A stretch of 64,000 nt of DNA from Pseudomonas purpurea (GTDB lineage: Bacteria; Pseudomonadota; Gammaproteobacteria; Pseudomonadales; Pseudomonadaceae), in assembly GCF_039908635.1 (NCBI RefSeq), contig NZ_CP150918.1, forward strand, positions 1,798,001 through 1,862,000. Direction: 5' to 3'. Below, one piece after another: positions 53,700 to 63,382 of this stretch. A program made the translations under genes and the position numbers. Below the pieces are notes generated by a model, which had not been told where the DNA came from, searched no databases, and was given only the letters and a program-made list of their open reading frames with translations. Positions within the stretch are counted from its first letter, which is position 1. The number at the start of each line of letters is the position of its first letter.

Positions 53700-55258
53700 G
53701 CGGTTTCGTCGACCCAGCGTTGTTCGAGACGGGTTTTTGGACCTTGTGGTGGCGTGCCGAGGTGGCAATCCAGGTCGCCGACGTTCAGGCCTGATGTGCG
53801 CAGCTGTTCACGCAACTCATACAAATGACTTTCGATCAGGCTGGCGGTGTATGGGCGCTCGGCCCAGAGTTGACCGCTGAGTTTGCCCTGAGCCAGTTGA
53901 GCCTGAATCTGCAGTGGGCCCAGCGGCTCCATATCGAACGCCAGTTCTACCCGCCACAGCCGCTCTTTGGGTTCGCCGCGTTCGGCAGGTTTTTGGTCTT
54001 TTTGTTTCTCGGGGGCGTCTTCGCGCTGGAATTTGACCTGCAACGGCACCACGTCTTGCAGGTTGCGCATGGGAATTTCCAGTTGCCAGGTGGTTTGCAG
54101 GCGACCGTCTTCAGTCATGCCGGTTTGCTCCAGGCTCGACAGCTGATGGCTTTGCAGGCGCGAAACGGCGGCAGCGGCCAAACGCAGCAAATGCTCCAGA
54201 TCCCCTTCGCCTTCCAGGCTTTGCAGCAACCGTGAGGGCAGGGGGAAGTTGCTCGGCTGCGGTTTGGCGCTGACCTGCCCGAGTGTGCCCAGGGCGCTGC
54301 GTACAAAACTCGGTAATGCCTGGGCCAGGGTGTTGGCGGCAATGGTGGCGTTGAAGCTGCTGTTGGCCGGAAGGCCCGGCGCCAGTTGCGCGATCAAACG
54401 CAGCAAATTGCCTTTCATGTCGGGCGTGAGGGTTGGGTTTTGTCCGGCCAGCAGTTTGCTTTCCAGAAACATCCCGCTGTTGGCCAGCGCCTGCGCCAGT
54501 CCCTTGGGGGTACTCAGTTGTTGCACGTCCGGTAAACCCGCCAGCAACTTGTCGACGGCTGCGCGCAGGTCGGCGGTGTTGGTGTCGGACGGCGGCAGGT
54601 TTTGCAGGGTTTTGATCAAACCGTCCAATGAACCCTGACGGCTCTGTTGGGCCAGCAACTGTTGGCTCACCGCCAGTTGTTCCTGACGGCTGGCCAGCGG
54701 CACGAAGCTCAAGCTTTGCGAACCCTGCACCAACGCACTGAGCAGGCTGCCGATACGCAAGGGCTGCGGGCTGTCGATGCTCAGCGTGCTGCCACTCAAT
54801 GCGGTGTTGAGCAGGCTCACCAGCGAACGATAGACCGCCGGTTGCCCGGGCGTTTGCGGCAACACCTGATTGGTCAGTACTTTGCCTTGCAACAGCGTGC
54901 CCACCGGCAGTTGCGAGGTGTCGAGGCGGGTGAGGGTGGCGACATTGGCGGCGAGGGCCTGCTGCACGGTGATTGCCAGGGTGCCGGCCGACGGTTGAGT
55001 GATCGCCAGTTGTGCGCCCTGGGGCAGCGGCTGAGTGCTGGTGGCTTGCACGGTGGTCTGGCGACCGTTGTCGAGGGTGACCTTGAGCAGCAGTTGAAAG
55101 GTCTGGTCGGTCTGCTTGAGCGACAGCACTTCGGCCTTGGCGGTCTGGCCGGCGCTGATCAGGCCTTCCATGGGTGCCAGCAACTTGAGCAGCTCACCGC
55201 TGACCACCGGTGGCCGCGGGATGGCCGGCGTGGCTTGTGGCAGCGGGAGGATGTTCAT
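53696..55258 (-). CDS. Second FliK-type hook-length-control domain protein
   Basis: 520 residues from ATG 55258, which has ACAGGCGAA upstream; ATG 55270 is an alternative. A long Leu/Gln/Ser/Thr-rich region, probably exported or disordered (RLDTSQLPVGTLLQGKVLTNQ, SLLNTALSGSTLSID), is followed by a FliK C-terminal domain (VELAFDMEPLGPLQIQAQLAQGKLSGQLWAERPYTASLIESHLYELREQLRTSGLNVGDLDCHLG). The true fliK is at 31.6 kb, so this is a paralogue. It is cotranscribed with the FlhB-like gene. A role in a second ruler/switch step or an alternative secretion mode is possible but untested. Confidence 0.85.
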   Translation of the reverse strand: MNILPLPQATPAIPRPPVVSGELLKLLAPMEGLISAGQTAKAEVLSLKQTDQTFQLLLKVTLDNGRQTTVQATSTQPLPQGAQLAITQPSAGTLAITVQQALAANVATLTRLDTSQLPVGTLLQGKVLTNQVLPQTPGQPAVYRSLVSLLNTALSGSTLSIDSPQPLRIGSLLSALVQGSQSLSFVPLASRQEQLAVSQQLLAQQSRQGSLDGLIKTLQNLPPSDTNTADLRAAVDKLLAGLPDVQQLSTPKGLAQALANSGMFLESKLLAGQNPTLTPDMKGNLLRLIAQLAPGLPANSSFNATIAANTLAQALPSFVRSALGTLGQVSAKPQPSNFPLPSRLLQSLEGEGDLEHLLRLAAAAVSRLQSHQLSSLEQTGMTEDGRLQTTWQLEIPMRNLQDVVPLQVKFQREDAPEKQKDQKPAERGEPKERLWRVELAFDMEPLGPLQIQAQLAQGKLSGQLWAERPYTASLIESHLYELREQLRTSGLNVGDLDCHLGTPPQGPKTRLEQRWVDETA

Positions 55259-55300
55259 TTCGCCTGTCATCTGGGGTCACAACCTGAGGAAATTAGCCCT

Positions 55301-55328
55301 CTTGAGAGTAGGGCATCACATGTATAAT
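55301..55328 (+). promoter_or_regulatory. Candidate sigma-70 promoter of the ccm operon
   Basis: TATAAT at 55323-55328 with CTTGAG/TTGAGA at 55301-55307, a 15-16 base spacer. The -10 box is perfect, the -35 and spacer imperfect. It lies about 140 bases before ccmA. The leader includes a small AACATT-GCA-AATGTT hairpin. Confidence 0.5.
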
Positions 55329-55467
55329 GCCGCCCGTCTTTCGGGGAGTGGCGAAAACATTGCAAATGTTTGACGCAGCTCTCTAGAACAGGCCGTCAAT
55401 GCATTTATTCTGCATCTCTTTAACGGCCGCTCCACTGCCGACTTGAACCGTATAGGCCCGTGAACCC

Positions 55468-56103
55468 TTGACCAGCCCTCTTCTAGAAGTCGTAGCGCTT
55501 GCCTGTGAGCGAGACTGGCGGATGCTCTTCGAACACCTCGATTTGCGTCTGTCCGGCGGCGAGATGTTGCAGATCAGCGGCCCCAACGGCAGCGGCAAGA
55601 CCAGCCTGCTGCGCTTGCTCGCCGGGCTGATGCAGCCGACCGCCGGGCAAGTCCTGCTCAAGGGCCTGCCCTTGACCGAACAACGTACGGAGCTGGCGCA
55701 TAACCTGCTGTGGATCGGCCATGCCGCCGGGATCAAGGACTTGCTGACACCCGAGGAGAACCTCAGTTGGTTGTGTGCCCTGCACCGGCCCGCCACGCAC
55801 GAGGCCATCTGGCAAGCGCTGACGTCGGTCGGACTGCGCGGTTTCGAAGATGTTCCCTGCCACACCCTGTCCGCCGGTCAGCAACGGCGCGTGGCGCTGG
55901 CCCGCTTGTACCTGGACAGCCCGCCGTTGTGGATTCTCGACGAACCGTTCACCGCCCTCGACAAGCAGGGCGTCGCACAGCTTGAAGAACACCTGGCCGG
56001 GCATTGCGAGCGCGGCGGCATGGTGGTGTTGACCACGCACCACACCTTGACGCGGATGCCGGCCGGTTATCGCGACATCGATTTGGGGCACTGGGCCGTA
56101 TGA
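55468..56103 (+). CDS. ccmA: Cytochrome c maturation ABC transporter ATPase CcmA
   Basis: 211 residues, TTG start. Walker A GPNGSGKT at residues 38-45, signature [14 protein letters not shown], Walker [13 protein letters not shown]. With CcmB it forms the ATP-driven complex that releases holo-CcmE from CcmC. First gene of a complete ccmABCDEFGHI operon (System I). The stop overlaps ccmB (ATGA). Confidence 0.95.
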   Translation: MTSPLLEVVALACERDWRMLFEHLDLRLSGGEMLQISGPNGSGKTSLLRLLAGLMQPTAGQVLLKGLPLTEQRTELAHNLLWIGHAAGIKDLLTPEENLSWLCALHRPATHEAIWQALTSVGLRGFEDVPCHTLSAGQQRRVALARLYLDSPPLWILDEPFTALDKQGVAQLEEHLAGHCERGGMVVLTTHHTLTRMPAGYRDIDLGHWAV

Positions 56104-56768
56104 GTGTTTTTGGACTATTGGTCGCCCGTGAGGCGCGTTTGCTGTTTCGCCGACCGGCGGAGCTGGCGAACCCGCTGGTGTTCTTCGCGATCGTTGTTGC
56201 ATTGTTCCCTTTGGCGGTCGGACCCGAGACTCAATTGTTGCAAACCTTGTCTCCGGGGCTGGTCTGGGTAGCGGCGCTTTTGTCCGTCCTGCTTTCGCTG
56301 GACGGGCTTTTTCGCAGTGATTTCGAGGACGGTTCCCTCGAACAGTGGGTCCTTTCGTCGCACCCCCTGGCACTTCTGGTTTTGGCCAAGGTACTGGCAC
56401 ACTGGGTGTTTTCCGGCCTGGCGCTGGTATTGCTGGCGCCGTTGCTGGCATTGATGCTCGGGTTGCCTGCCGCGTGTCTGCCGGTCCTGCTGTTGTCGTT
56501 GCTGCTCGGTACGCCGGTATTGAGTTTGCTCGGGGCAGTAGGCGCGGCGCTGACGGTGGGGTTGAAGCGCGGCGGTCTGCTGCTGGCGCTGTTGATCCTT
56601 CCGCTGTACATCCCGGTGTTGATTCTCGGCAGTGGCGCCTTGCAGGCGACATTGCAGGGCATGCCGGCGACCGGTTATCTGCTATGGCTTGGGAGCCTGA
56701 CCGCCCTGGCGATAACCCTGACACCTTTTGCAATAGCCGCTGGCCTGAAGATTAGCGTCGGCGAATAA
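56100..56768 (+). CDS. ccmB: Cytochrome c maturation ABC transporter permease CcmB
   Basis: 222 residues from ATG 56100, six hydrophobic segments. Recognisable: [77 protein letters not shown] and the terminal [13 protein letters not shown]. Works with CcmA and CcmC in heme-CcmE release. Confidence 0.95.
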   Translation: MSVFGLLVAREARLLFRRPAELANPLVFFAIVVALFPLAVGPETQLLQTLSPGLVWVAALLSVLLSLDGLFRSDFEDGSLEQWVLSSHPLALLVLAKVLAHWVFSGLALVLLAPLLALMLGLPAACLPVLLLSLLLGTPVLSLLGAVGAALTVGLKRGGLLLALLILPLYIPVLILGSGALQATLQGMPATGYLLWLGSLTALAITLTPFAIAAGLKISVGE

Positions 56769-56845
56769 TGAGGTCTGGTCAAAATCTGATCAGTAAAGAC
56801 CCTGGCTTTTCGTGACAACGAAAAGCAACCGTGATGGAAACAGTA

Positions 56846-57601
56846 ATGAACTGGACTTGGTTTCATAAGCTCGGCTCGCCTAAATGGTTTTACGGCATCA
56901 GCGGCAGACTCCTGCCCTGGCTGAGCGTCGCGGCGTTGCTGCTGATCAGTGCCGGTGTGGTCTGGGGCCTGGCTTTCGCGCCACCGGACTACCAGCAAGG
57001 CAACAGCTTTCGCATCATCTACATCCACGTGCCTGCCGCCATGCTGGCGCAGTCCTGCTACGTGATGCTCGCCGTGTGCGGCATTGTCGGGCTGGTGTGG
57101 AAAATGAAGCTGGCCGACGTCGCCCTGCAATGCGCGGCGCCGATCGGTGCCTGGATGACCGCCGTGGCGCTGGTCACCGGGGCGATCTGGGGCAAGCCGA
57201 CCTGGGGCTCGTGGTGGGTCTGGGACGCGCGCCTGACCTCGATGCTGATTCTGCTGTTTCTGTATTTCGGCCTGATTGCCCTGGGCAACGCCATCAGCAA
57301 TCGCGACAGTGCGGCCAAGGCCTGCGCGGTACTGGCGATTGTCGGCGTGATCAATATCCCGATCATCAAGTACTCGGTGGAGTGGTGGAACACCCTGCAC
57401 CAGGGCGCGACCTTCACCCTTACCGAAAAACCGGCCATGCCCGCAGAAATGTGGCTGCCGCTGTTGCTGACGGTGCTGGGTTTCTACTGTTTCTTTGGCG
57501 CCGTGCTGTTGTTGCGCATGCGCCTCGAAGTGCTCAAGCGTGAAGCCCGCGCCAGTTGGGTGAAAGCTGAAGTTCAAAACAGCCTGGGGGTCGCCCGATG
57601 A
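56846..57601 (+). CDS. ccmC: Heme handling protein CcmC
   Basis: 251 residues from ATG 56846 (GTG 56831 and ATG 56834 are upstream alternatives). Six membrane helices. The tryptophan-rich WWD heme-handling motif is [15 protein letters not shown], with flanking histidine loops ([22 protein letters not shown]). It attaches heme to CcmE at the periplasmic face. The stop overlaps ccmD (ATGA). Confidence 0.95.
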   Translation: MNWTWFHKLGSPKWFYGISGRLLPWLSVAALLLISAGVVWGLAFAPPDYQQGNSFRIIYIHVPAAMLAQSCYVMLAVCGIVGLVWKMKLADVALQCAAPIGAWMTAVALVTGAIWGKPTWGSWWVWDARLTSMLILLFLYFGLIALGNAISNRDSAAKACAVLAIVGVINIPIIKYSVEWWNTLHQGATFTLTEKPAMPAEMWLPLLLTVLGFYCFFGAVLLLRMRLEVLKREARASWVKAEVQNSLGVAR

Positions 57602-57774
57602 GTTTCGCTTCGTTCGGCGACTTCCTCGCCATGGGCCATCATGGCCTTTATGTCTGGACGTCTTATGGCATCTGCCTGGCGGTACTGGCCTTCAACGTGG
57701 CCGCGCCGATCCTGGCCCGCAAGCGTTATCTGCAACAAGAGGCGCGTCGTCTGCGCCGGGAGAACAGCAAGTGA
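57598..57774 (+). CDS. ccmD: Heme exporter small protein CcmD
   Basis: 58 residues with one membrane helix: [20 protein letters not shown], then [21 protein letters not shown] and a basic tail ([13 protein letters not shown]). The G-HG-YVW motif is diagnostic of CcmD. It stabilises the CcmABCDE complex. Start and stop overlap both neighbours (ATGA with ccmC, GTGA with ccmE). Confidence 0.93.
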   Translation: MSFASFGDFLAMGHHGLYVWTSYGICLAVLAFNVAAPILARKRYLQQEARRLRRENSK

Positions 57775-58226
57775 ATCCCCTGCGTAAAAAACGTCTGATC
57801 ATCATTCTCGCGATTCTGATCGGGGTCGCCGCCGCCGTCGGCCTGGCCCTGAGTGCCTTGCAGCAGAACATCAACCTGTTTTACACCCCGACCCAGATCG
57901 CCAACGGCGAAGCCCCGCAAGACACGCGTATTCGTGCCGGCGGCATGGTCGAGGCCGGTTCGTTGCAGCGTTCCGGCGACTCGCTGGACGTGAAATTCGT
58001 CGTCACCGACTTCAACAAATCCGTGACCATCACCTATCGCGGCATTCTTCCGGACCTGTTCCGTGAAGGGCAGGGCATCGTGGCGCTGGGCAAGCTCAAC
58101 GCCGAGGGCGTGGTGGTGGCCGACGAAGTACTGGCCAAGCACGACGAAAAATACATGCCGCCGGAAGTCACCAAGGCGCTCAAGGACAGCGGTCAGTCCG
58201 CGCCGACACAAGCGAAGGAGGGTTGA
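57771..58226 (+). CDS. ccmE: Periplasmic heme chaperone CcmE
   Basis: 151 residues, GTG start. N-terminal membrane anchor ([23 protein letters not shown]), OB-fold periplasmic domain, and the covalent heme-binding H124 in [13 protein letters not shown] with Tyr128. It carries heme from CcmC to the CcmFH ligase. Confidence 0.96.
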   Translation: MNPLRKKRLIIILAILIGVAAAVGLALSALQQNINLFYTPTQIANGEAPQDTRIRAGGMVEAGSLQRSGDSLDVKFVVTDFNKSVTITYRGILPDLFREGQGIVALGKLNAEGVVVADEVLAKHDEKYMPPEVTKALKDSGQSAPTQAKEG

Positions 58227-58229
58227 TTC

Positions 58230-60218
58230 ATGACCGCAGGTATCTTCATTCCCGAGTTGGGCCACCTGGCGATGATTCTCGCCCTGTGCTTCGCCGTCGT
58301 GCAGGCCATCGTGCCGTTGCTCGGGGCCTGGCGCGGTGACCGCATGTGGATGGGCCTGGCCCAGCCCGCGGCCTGGGGGCAGTTTGCCTTTCTGGCATTC
58401 GCCTTCGGTTGCTTGACTTACGCCTTCATGACCGACGATTTCTCCGTCGCCTATGTGGCCGGTAACTCCAACAGCGCGTTGCCGTGGTACTACAAGTTCA
58501 GTGCCGTGTGGGGCGCCCACGAAGGTTCCTTGCTGCTGTGGGCGCTGATTCTGGGCGGCTGGACCTTTGCAGTGTCGGTGTTCTCCCGGCAGTTGCCGCA
58601 GGTGATGCTGGCCCGTGTGCTGGCAGTGATGGGCATGATCAGCACCGGTTTCCTGCTGTTCCTGATCGTCACCTCGAACCCTTTTGCGCGCATCCTGCCG
58701 CAAGTCCCGGCGGATGGCCGTGACCTCAATCCGTTGCTGCAAGACATCGGCCTGATCGTGCACCCGCCGATGCTCTACATGGGCTACGTCGGTTTCTCGG
58801 TCGCCTTCGCCTTCGCCATTGCGGCGTTGCTTGGCGGTCGTCTGGATGCGGCATGGGCACGCTGGTCGCGTCCGTGGACCATCGTTGCCTGGGCGTTCCT
58901 CGGTATCGGCATCACCCTCGGCTCCTGGTGGGCCTACTACGAACTCGGCTGGGGCGGCTGGTGGTTCTGGGACCCGGTGGAAAACGCCTCGTTCATGCCA
59001 TGGCTGGTGGGCACCGCGCTGATTCACTCATTGGCCGTCACCGAAAAACGCGGCGTGTTCAAGAGCTGGACCGTGCTGCTGGCTATCGCCGCCTTCTCGC
59101 TGAGCCTGCTGGGGACATTCCTGGTGCGTTCCGGCGTGCTGACCTCGGTGCACGCGTTTGCCTCGGACCCCGAGCGCGGCGTGTTCATCCTGTTCTTCCT
59201 GTTGTTCGTGGTCGGTGGCTCGCTGACGCTGTTCGCCTTGCGCGCCCCGGTAGTCAAGAGCCAGGTGGGCTTCAACCTGTGGTCTCGCGAAACCCTGTTG
59301 CTGGGTAACAACCTGGTGCTGGTGGTCGCGGCTTCGATGATTCTGCTCGGCACCTTGTATCCGCTGGTGCTCGATGCCCTGACCGGTGCCAAGCTGTCGG
59401 TCGGCCCGCCGTACTTCAACGCACTGTTCATCCCGTTGATGGCGTTGTTGATGGTGGTGATGGCGGTCGGCGTGCTGGTGCGCTGGAAAGACACCCCGGT
59501 GAAATGGCTGGTGGGCATGCTGACGCCAGTGTTGCTGGGCAGCGCCGCATTGGCCGTGGTCGCGGGCATCGCTTATGGCGACTTCAACTGGGCGGTGCTG
59601 GCGACGTTCATGCTCGCCGCCTGGGTGTTGCTGGCCGGTGTGCGTGACATTCTTGACAAAACCCGCCACAAAGGCCTGATCAAAGGCCTGCCAGGCCTGA
59701 CCCGCAGCTATTGGGGCATGCAGATTGCGCATTTTGGCATCGCCGTGTGCGCCCTGGGCGTGGTGCTTTCCAGCCAGAACAGCGCCGAGCGCGACCTGCG
59801 TCTGGCGCCGGGCGAATCGATGGACCTGGCCGGTTATCACTTCATCTTCGAAGGCGCCAAGCACTTCGAAGGCCCGAACTTCACGTCCGACAAGGGCACG
59901 GTCCGGGTGATCCGCGACGGCAAGGAAGTCTCGGTATTGCACCCGGAAAAACGCCTGTACACCGTGCAGAACTCGGTGATGACCGAAGCCGGGATCGACG
60001 CCGGTTTCACCCGTGACATCTATGTGGCGTTGGGTGAGTCCCTGGGCGATGGCGCCTGGGCGGTGCGGGTTCACGTCAAACCGTTCGTGCGCTGGATCTG
60101 GTTCGGCGGCTTGCTCACAGGGTTCGGCGGGTTGCTGGCGGCGCTGGATCGGCGTTATCGGGTCAAGGTGAAAAGCCGCGTGCGTGAAGCACTGGGCATG
60201 ACGGGAGCCACGGCATGA
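58230..60218 (+). CDS. ccmF: Cytochrome c heme lyase subunit CcmF
   Basis: 662 residues with about 14 hydrophobic segments. WWD motif GWGGWWFWDPVENASFMPW at about residues 240-258; the preceding QDIGLIVHPPMLYMGYVGFSVAFAFA is strongly conserved. The large periplasmic domain before the last helix contains ERDLRLAPGESMDLAGYHFIFEGAKHFEGPNF. It ligates heme to apocytochrome c with CcmH and CcmI. The stop overlaps ccmG. Confidence 0.97.
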   Translation: MTAGIFIPELGHLAMILALCFAVVQAIVPLLGAWRGDRMWMGLAQPAAWGQFAFLAFAFGCLTYAFMTDDFSVAYVAGNSNSALPWYYKFSAVWGAHEGSLLLWALILGGWTFAVSVFSRQLPQVMLARVLAVMGMISTGFLLFLIVTSNPFARILPQVPADGRDLNPLLQDIGLIVHPPMLYMGYVGFSVAFAFAIAALLGGRLDAAWARWSRPWTIVAWAFLGIGITLGSWWAYYELGWGGWWFWDPVENASFMPWLVGTALIHSLAVTEKRGVFKSWTVLLAIAAFSLSLLGTFLVRSGVLTSVHAFASDPERGVFILFFLLFVVGGSLTLFALRAPVVKSQVGFNLWSRETLLLGNNLVLVVAASMILLGTLYPLVLDALTGAKLSVGPPYFNALFIPLMALLMVVMAVGVLVRWKDTPVKWLVGMLTPVLLGSAALAVVAGIAYGDFNWAVLATFMLAAWVLLAGVRDILDKTRHKGLIKGLPGLTRSYWGMQIAHFGIAVCALGVVLSSQNSAERDLRLAPGESMDLAGYHFIFEGAKHFEGPNFTSDKGTVRVIRDGKEVSVLHPEKRLYTVQNSVMTEAGIDAGFTRDIYVALGESLGDGAWAVRVHVKPFVRWIWFGGLLTGFGGLLAALDRRYRVKVKSRVREALGMTGATA

Positions 60219-60751
60219 GACGTTGGTTGATGGTGTTGCCGCTGGCGCTGTTTCTGGTGGTGGCGGTGTTTCTTTACCGGGGCCTGTACCTGGACCCGGC
60301 CGAGTTGCCTTCGGCGATGATCGGCAAGCCGTTCCCGGAGTTTTCCCTGCCGGCCGTGCAGGGCGACAAGACCCTGACCAAGGCCGATTTGCTGGGTAAA
60401 CCGGCACTGGTCAACGTGTGGGGCACCTGGTGCGTTTCCTGCCGGGTCGAGCACCCGGTGTTGAACAAACTGTCCCAGCAGGGTGTGGTGATCTACGGCG
60501 TCAACTACAAGGACGTCAATGCCGATGCCGTGAAGTGGCTGGCCGAGTTCCACAACCCGTACCTGCTGGACATCCGTGACGAGGAGGGCTCGCTGGGTCT
60601 GAACCTCGGCGTTTATGGCGCCCCGGAAACCTTCTTCATCGACGCCAAGGGCATCATTCGCGACAAATTCGTTGGCGTGATCGATGAGCAGGTCTGGCGC
60701 GAACAACTGGCGGCCAAGTATCAGGCGCTGGTGGACGAGGCCAAACCATGA
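60215..60751 (+). CDS. ccmG: Thiol:disulfide interchange protein CcmG (DsbE)
   Basis: 178 residues with an N-terminal membrane anchor (LMVLPLALFLVVAVFLYRGLY). The thioredoxin fold has active-site C73-V-S-C76 in VNVWGTWCVSCRVEHP, and the acidic GVNYKDVNADA insert is typical of CcmG. It keeps apocytochrome c thiols reduced. It overlaps both neighbours by 4 bases. Confidence 0.96.
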   Translation: MRRWLMVLPLALFLVVAVFLYRGLYLDPAELPSAMIGKPFPEFSLPAVQGDKTLTKADLLGKPALVNVWGTWCVSCRVEHPVLNKLSQQGVVIYGVNYKDVNADAVKWLAEFHNPYLLDIRDEEGSLGLNLGVYGAPETFFIDAKGIIRDKFVGVIDEQVWREQLAAKYQALVDEAKP

Positions 60752-61221
60752 AGCGCTGGATAGCTGCCGCTGTACTGGGCTTGAGCATGGCTGGCGTGGC
60801 CCACGCGGCCATCGACACCTACGAGTTTGCCAAAGAAGGCGATCGCGAGCGTTTTCGCGAGCTGACCAAAGAGCTGCGTTGCCCCAAGTGCCAGAATCAG
60901 GACATCGCCGATTCCAATGCACCGATTGCCGCCGACCTGCGCAAAGAGATTTTCCGCATGCTCGGCGAGGGTAAGGACAACCAGCAGATCATCGACTTCA
61001 TGGTCGACCGTTATGGCGACTTCGTGCGCTACAAACCGGCCCTGACCGGCAAGACCGCGCTGCTGTGGTTCGGTCCGGCCGGGTTGCTGCTGGGCGGGCT
61101 CACGGTGATCGTCGTGATCGTCCGTCGCCGTCGCGCCGAGCGCATTGCCGGCACCGACTCGCTTTCTGCCGAGGAGCGTCAGCGCCTCGACCACCTGTTG
61201 GATAACACCAAGAATGATTGA
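60748..61221 (+). CDS. ccmH: Cytochrome c maturation protein CcmH
   Basis: 157 residues. Signal peptide ([16 protein letters not shown]), redox motif C45-P-K-C48 in [20 protein letters not shown], and a membrane helix near residues 104-126. It resolves the CcmG-apocytochrome mixed disulfide. It overlaps ccmI by 8 bases. Confidence 0.95.
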   Translation: MKRWIAAAVLGLSMAGVAHAAIDTYEFAKEGDRERFRELTKELRCPKCQNQDIADSNAPIAADLRKEIFRMLGEGKDNQQIIDFMVDRYGDFVRYKPALTGKTALLWFGPAGLLLGGLTVIVVIVRRRRAERIAGTDSLSAEERQRLDHLLDNTKND

Positions 61222-62422
61222 TTTCTGGCTTGCTGCAGGTCTGCTCCTACTGGTTGCCCTGAGTTTTCTGCTGATCCCGGTTTTGCGTGGCCGTCGCGCC
61301 CAGCGTGAAGAGGATCGTACCGCGCTGAACGTGGCGCTTTATCAAGAGCGCGTGGCTGAGTTGCAATCGCAACAGGCTGAAGGCGTACTCGATGCGACCC
61401 AAATGGACGCCGGCCGCGATGAGGCCGCGCGCGAATTGCTGGCCGACACCGAAGGTGCCGACACGGGCCGGGTGTCGCGTTTGGGCAAGCCATTGCCATT
61501 GCTGGCGGCAATCCTGGTCCCGGTGTTGGGCCTGGGTCTGTATTTGCATTTCGGCGCCAGTGACAAGGTCGAACTGACCCGCGAATTCGCCCAGGCACCG
61601 CAGTCGATGGAAGAGATGACCCAGCGTCTGGAGCGTGCCGTCGCCGCTCAACCGGATTCCGCCGAAGGCCTGTACTTCCTCGGGCGCACCTACATGGCTC
61701 AGGACCGTCCGGCAGACGCCGCGAAGATCTTCGAGCGCACTGTTGCGCTGGCCGGTCGTCAGCCCGAGCTGCTCGGTCAATGGGCGCAGGCGCAGTACTT
61801 CGCCGACAACAAGAAGTGGTCGGACAAGGTTCAGGCCCTGACCGACGAGGCGCTCAAGGCCGATCCGAAGGAAGTCACCAGCCTTGGCCTGCTGGGCATC
61901 GCCGCGTTTGAAAGCGAGCGTTATCAGGACGCCATCGACTACTGGACCCGTCTGTTGGCGCAACTGCCGGCAGACGACAACTCCCGTGGCGCATTGCAGG
62001 GCGGCATTGCCCGGGCCAGCGAAAAACTGCAAGAGGGCGGCGCTAAAGTGGCCCAGGCACCGGTTGCCGCGATGAAGTCTGCGGCGTTGATCAAAGTGAC
62101 GGTCGACCTGGCCGCCGAAGTGAAAGCCAGGGTTCAGCCGGGTGACAGCGTGTTCATCTTCGCCCGCGCCGCTTCTGGCCCACCGGCGCCATTGGCCGCC
62201 AAACGCCTGACGGTTGCCGACTTGCCGGCGACCGTTGAGCTGGGCGATGCCGATGCGATGATGCCGCAGTTGAAACTGTCGAACTTTCCTGAAGTCCAAC
62301 TGGTTGCGCGCATCTCCCGTGCCGGCCAACCGACTGCCGGCGAGTGGGTCGGTCGCAGCGAGCCTTTGGCCAGCAGCACCACCGCGCCGCAACAATTGAC
62401 CATCGACAGTCCGGACAAATAA
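61214..62422 (+). CDS. ccmI: Apocytochrome c chaperone CcmI
   Basis: 402 residues from ATG 61214; the open frame upstream of it lies inside ccmH. Two N-terminal membrane helices ([21 protein letters not shown] and [21 protein letters not shown]) bracket a leucine-zipper-like loop. TPR repeats ([31 protein letters not shown]) and a C-terminal beta-rich domain follow. It holds the apocytochrome C-terminus for the ligase. Last gene of the ccm operon. Confidence 0.94.
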   Translation: MIDFWLAAGLLLLVALSFLLIPVLRGRRAQREEDRTALNVALYQERVAELQSQQAEGVLDATQMDAGRDEAARELLADTEGADTGRVSRLGKPLPLLAAILVPVLGLGLYLHFGASDKVELTREFAQAPQSMEEMTQRLERAVAAQPDSAEGLYFLGRTYMAQDRPADAAKIFERTVALAGRQPELLGQWAQAQYFADNKKWSDKVQALTDEALKADPKEVTSLGLLGIAAFESERYQDAIDYWTRLLAQLPADDNSRGALQGGIARASEKLQEGGAKVAQAPVAAMKSAALIKVTVDLAAEVKARVQPGDSVFIFARAASGPPAPLAAKRLTVADLPATVELGDADAMMPQLKLSNFPEVQLVARISRAGQPTAGEWVGRSEPLASSTTAPQQLTIDSPDK

Positions 62423-62436
62423 CCAGGAAAACCGCT

Positions 62437-62847
62437 ATGACCGCCATCGCTCGCATCACCCTGCTCAGTCTTGTCCTGGGGTTAAGCGCATGCGCGGTCC
62501 AGCGGCCGACATCCCATCACCCGCAGTTACCACCGATTCCGCCCTCCGGGCCGAGCGTCAAACCGGGTCCGTCCACCGCCCCCGGCAAACCGGTAACCCC
62601 GAACAAACCGGCCAAACCACAGCCGCGCACCTCCGCGAGCTTCGCCCCGCCACCGGGTGGCAACAGCCATTGGGATGCCAGGCTTGGGGTCTACGTCCTC
62701 GACAACCAGACCAACACCTTCTACCGCCAGCGCACCTACTACCGCTGGAACAACGGCTGGAGCCGCTCCATCAGCCCGAATGGGCCGTGGGAAGAAACCG
62801 ACATCCACGGTGTGCCATCGGGGTTGGGCCGCCAGTACGGTCAATAA
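62437..62847 (+). CDS. Small proline-rich lipoprotein
   Basis: 136 residues from ATG 62437 with AGGAAA upstream. Signal peptide with lipobox LSAC (ITLLSLVLGLSACAVQ). A Pro-rich spacer (PPIPPSGPSVKPGPS, PGKPVTPNKPAKP) precedes a short C-terminal domain containing HWDARLGVYVLDNQTNTFYRQRTYYRWNNGWSRS. Not a recognised enzyme. It follows ccmI by 14 bases, so may be read with the ccm operon, although it is not a standard ccm gene. Probably anchored in the outer membrane. Confidence 0.85.
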   Translation: MTAIARITLLSLVLGLSACAVQRPTSHHPQLPPIPPSGPSVKPGPSTAPGKPVTPNKPAKPQPRTSASFAPPPGGNSHWDARLGVYVLDNQTNTFYRQRTYYRWNNGWSRSISPNGPWEETDIHGVPSGLGRQYGQ

Positions 62848-62850
62848 CGC

Positions 62851-63024
62851 AAACGGCGACCCAAGGCAGTCTGTGTGAAAACTACTGCGCTCGACAATCC
62901 TGCGTTAAAAACAGGCTCGGAATGCTCATTTACAACCCGTAAACTCCGCTTCCTCGCCTGTTTTTGCCTTGTCTTGCCTTCGCTCGTTACATTTTCACAC
63001 GGCCTGCAAGGGTCGCCGTTTTTT
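62851..63024. repeat. Nested palindromic element, about 174 bp
   Basis: Three concentric inverted pairs are perfect: AAACGGCGACCC (62851-62862) with GGGTCGCCGTTT (63010-63021); GTGTGAAAA (62873-62881) with TTTTCACAC (62992-63000); and AAAAACAGGC near 62907-62916 with GCCTGTTTTT near 62956-62965. Sequence between them also pairs partly, so the RNA would fold into one long hairpin. It ends in T6 at 63019-63024. It fills most of the 322-base gap between the lipoprotein and hicA genes. It may be a dispersed non-autonomous element doubling as a terminator. Confidence 0.75.
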
Positions 63025-63112
63025 ATGCGCTGATCGGCGCTGCCGGGCACTTGTCCTTGATCGATTTCACACGCTGTAAAACAACCGTACGTCACGCATC
63101 GATCTTTTGTGC

Positions 63113-63141
63113 TTGAGTAAAGATAACTCTAGGGTTACTTT
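63113..63141 (+). promoter_or_regulatory. Possible hicAB promoter/operator
   Basis: An AT-rich stretch with TTGAGT at 63113-63118 and the short dyad AGTAA (63116-63120) / TTACT (63135-63139) lies about 30 bases before hicA. HicB proteins with a ribbon-helix-helix tail repress their own operon through such dyads. No strong -10 box is seen. Confidence 0.3.
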
Positions 63142-63169
63142 TAATGGCGCTGGTGCAAGGAGGCGGGTG

Positions 63170-63382
63170 GTGCAGAGCAGGTTATTGATCAAAGAACTGG
63201 AAGCCGCTGGCTGGAGGCTTGACAGGGTCACAGGCAGTCATCACATCCTCACTCATCCCTACAGCCCGTATACGATACCTGTCCCTCATCCCAAGAAAGA
63301 CTTGCCGCTGGGGACCGTTAAAAGCATCAGGAGGCGAGCCGGGCTTCATTACCCGATTCCCCCTCTGGCAGGAGATCCATAA
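63170..63382 (+). CDS. hicA: HicA-type mRNA interferase toxin
   Basis: 70 residues from GTG 63170, chosen because AGGAGG (63158-63163) lies 6 bases upstream; the adjacent GTG 63167 is too close. The dsRBD-like HicA fold has the family pattern LIKELEAAGWRLDRVTGSHHILTHP, with catalytic-type His24/His25 in GSHH, then VPHPKKDLPLGTVKSIRRRAGL. It cleaves mRNA when not bound by HicB. The last base is shared with hicB (TAATG). Confidence 0.93.
   Translation: MQSRLLIKELEAAGWRLDRVTGSHHILTHPYSPYTIPVPHPKKDLPLGTVKSIRRRAGLHYPIPPLAGDP

Noticed and set aside
62841..63095. 84-codon frame on the - strand
   Set aside because: Falls wholly on the palindromic element; its sequence follows from the repeat rather than from selection as a protein.
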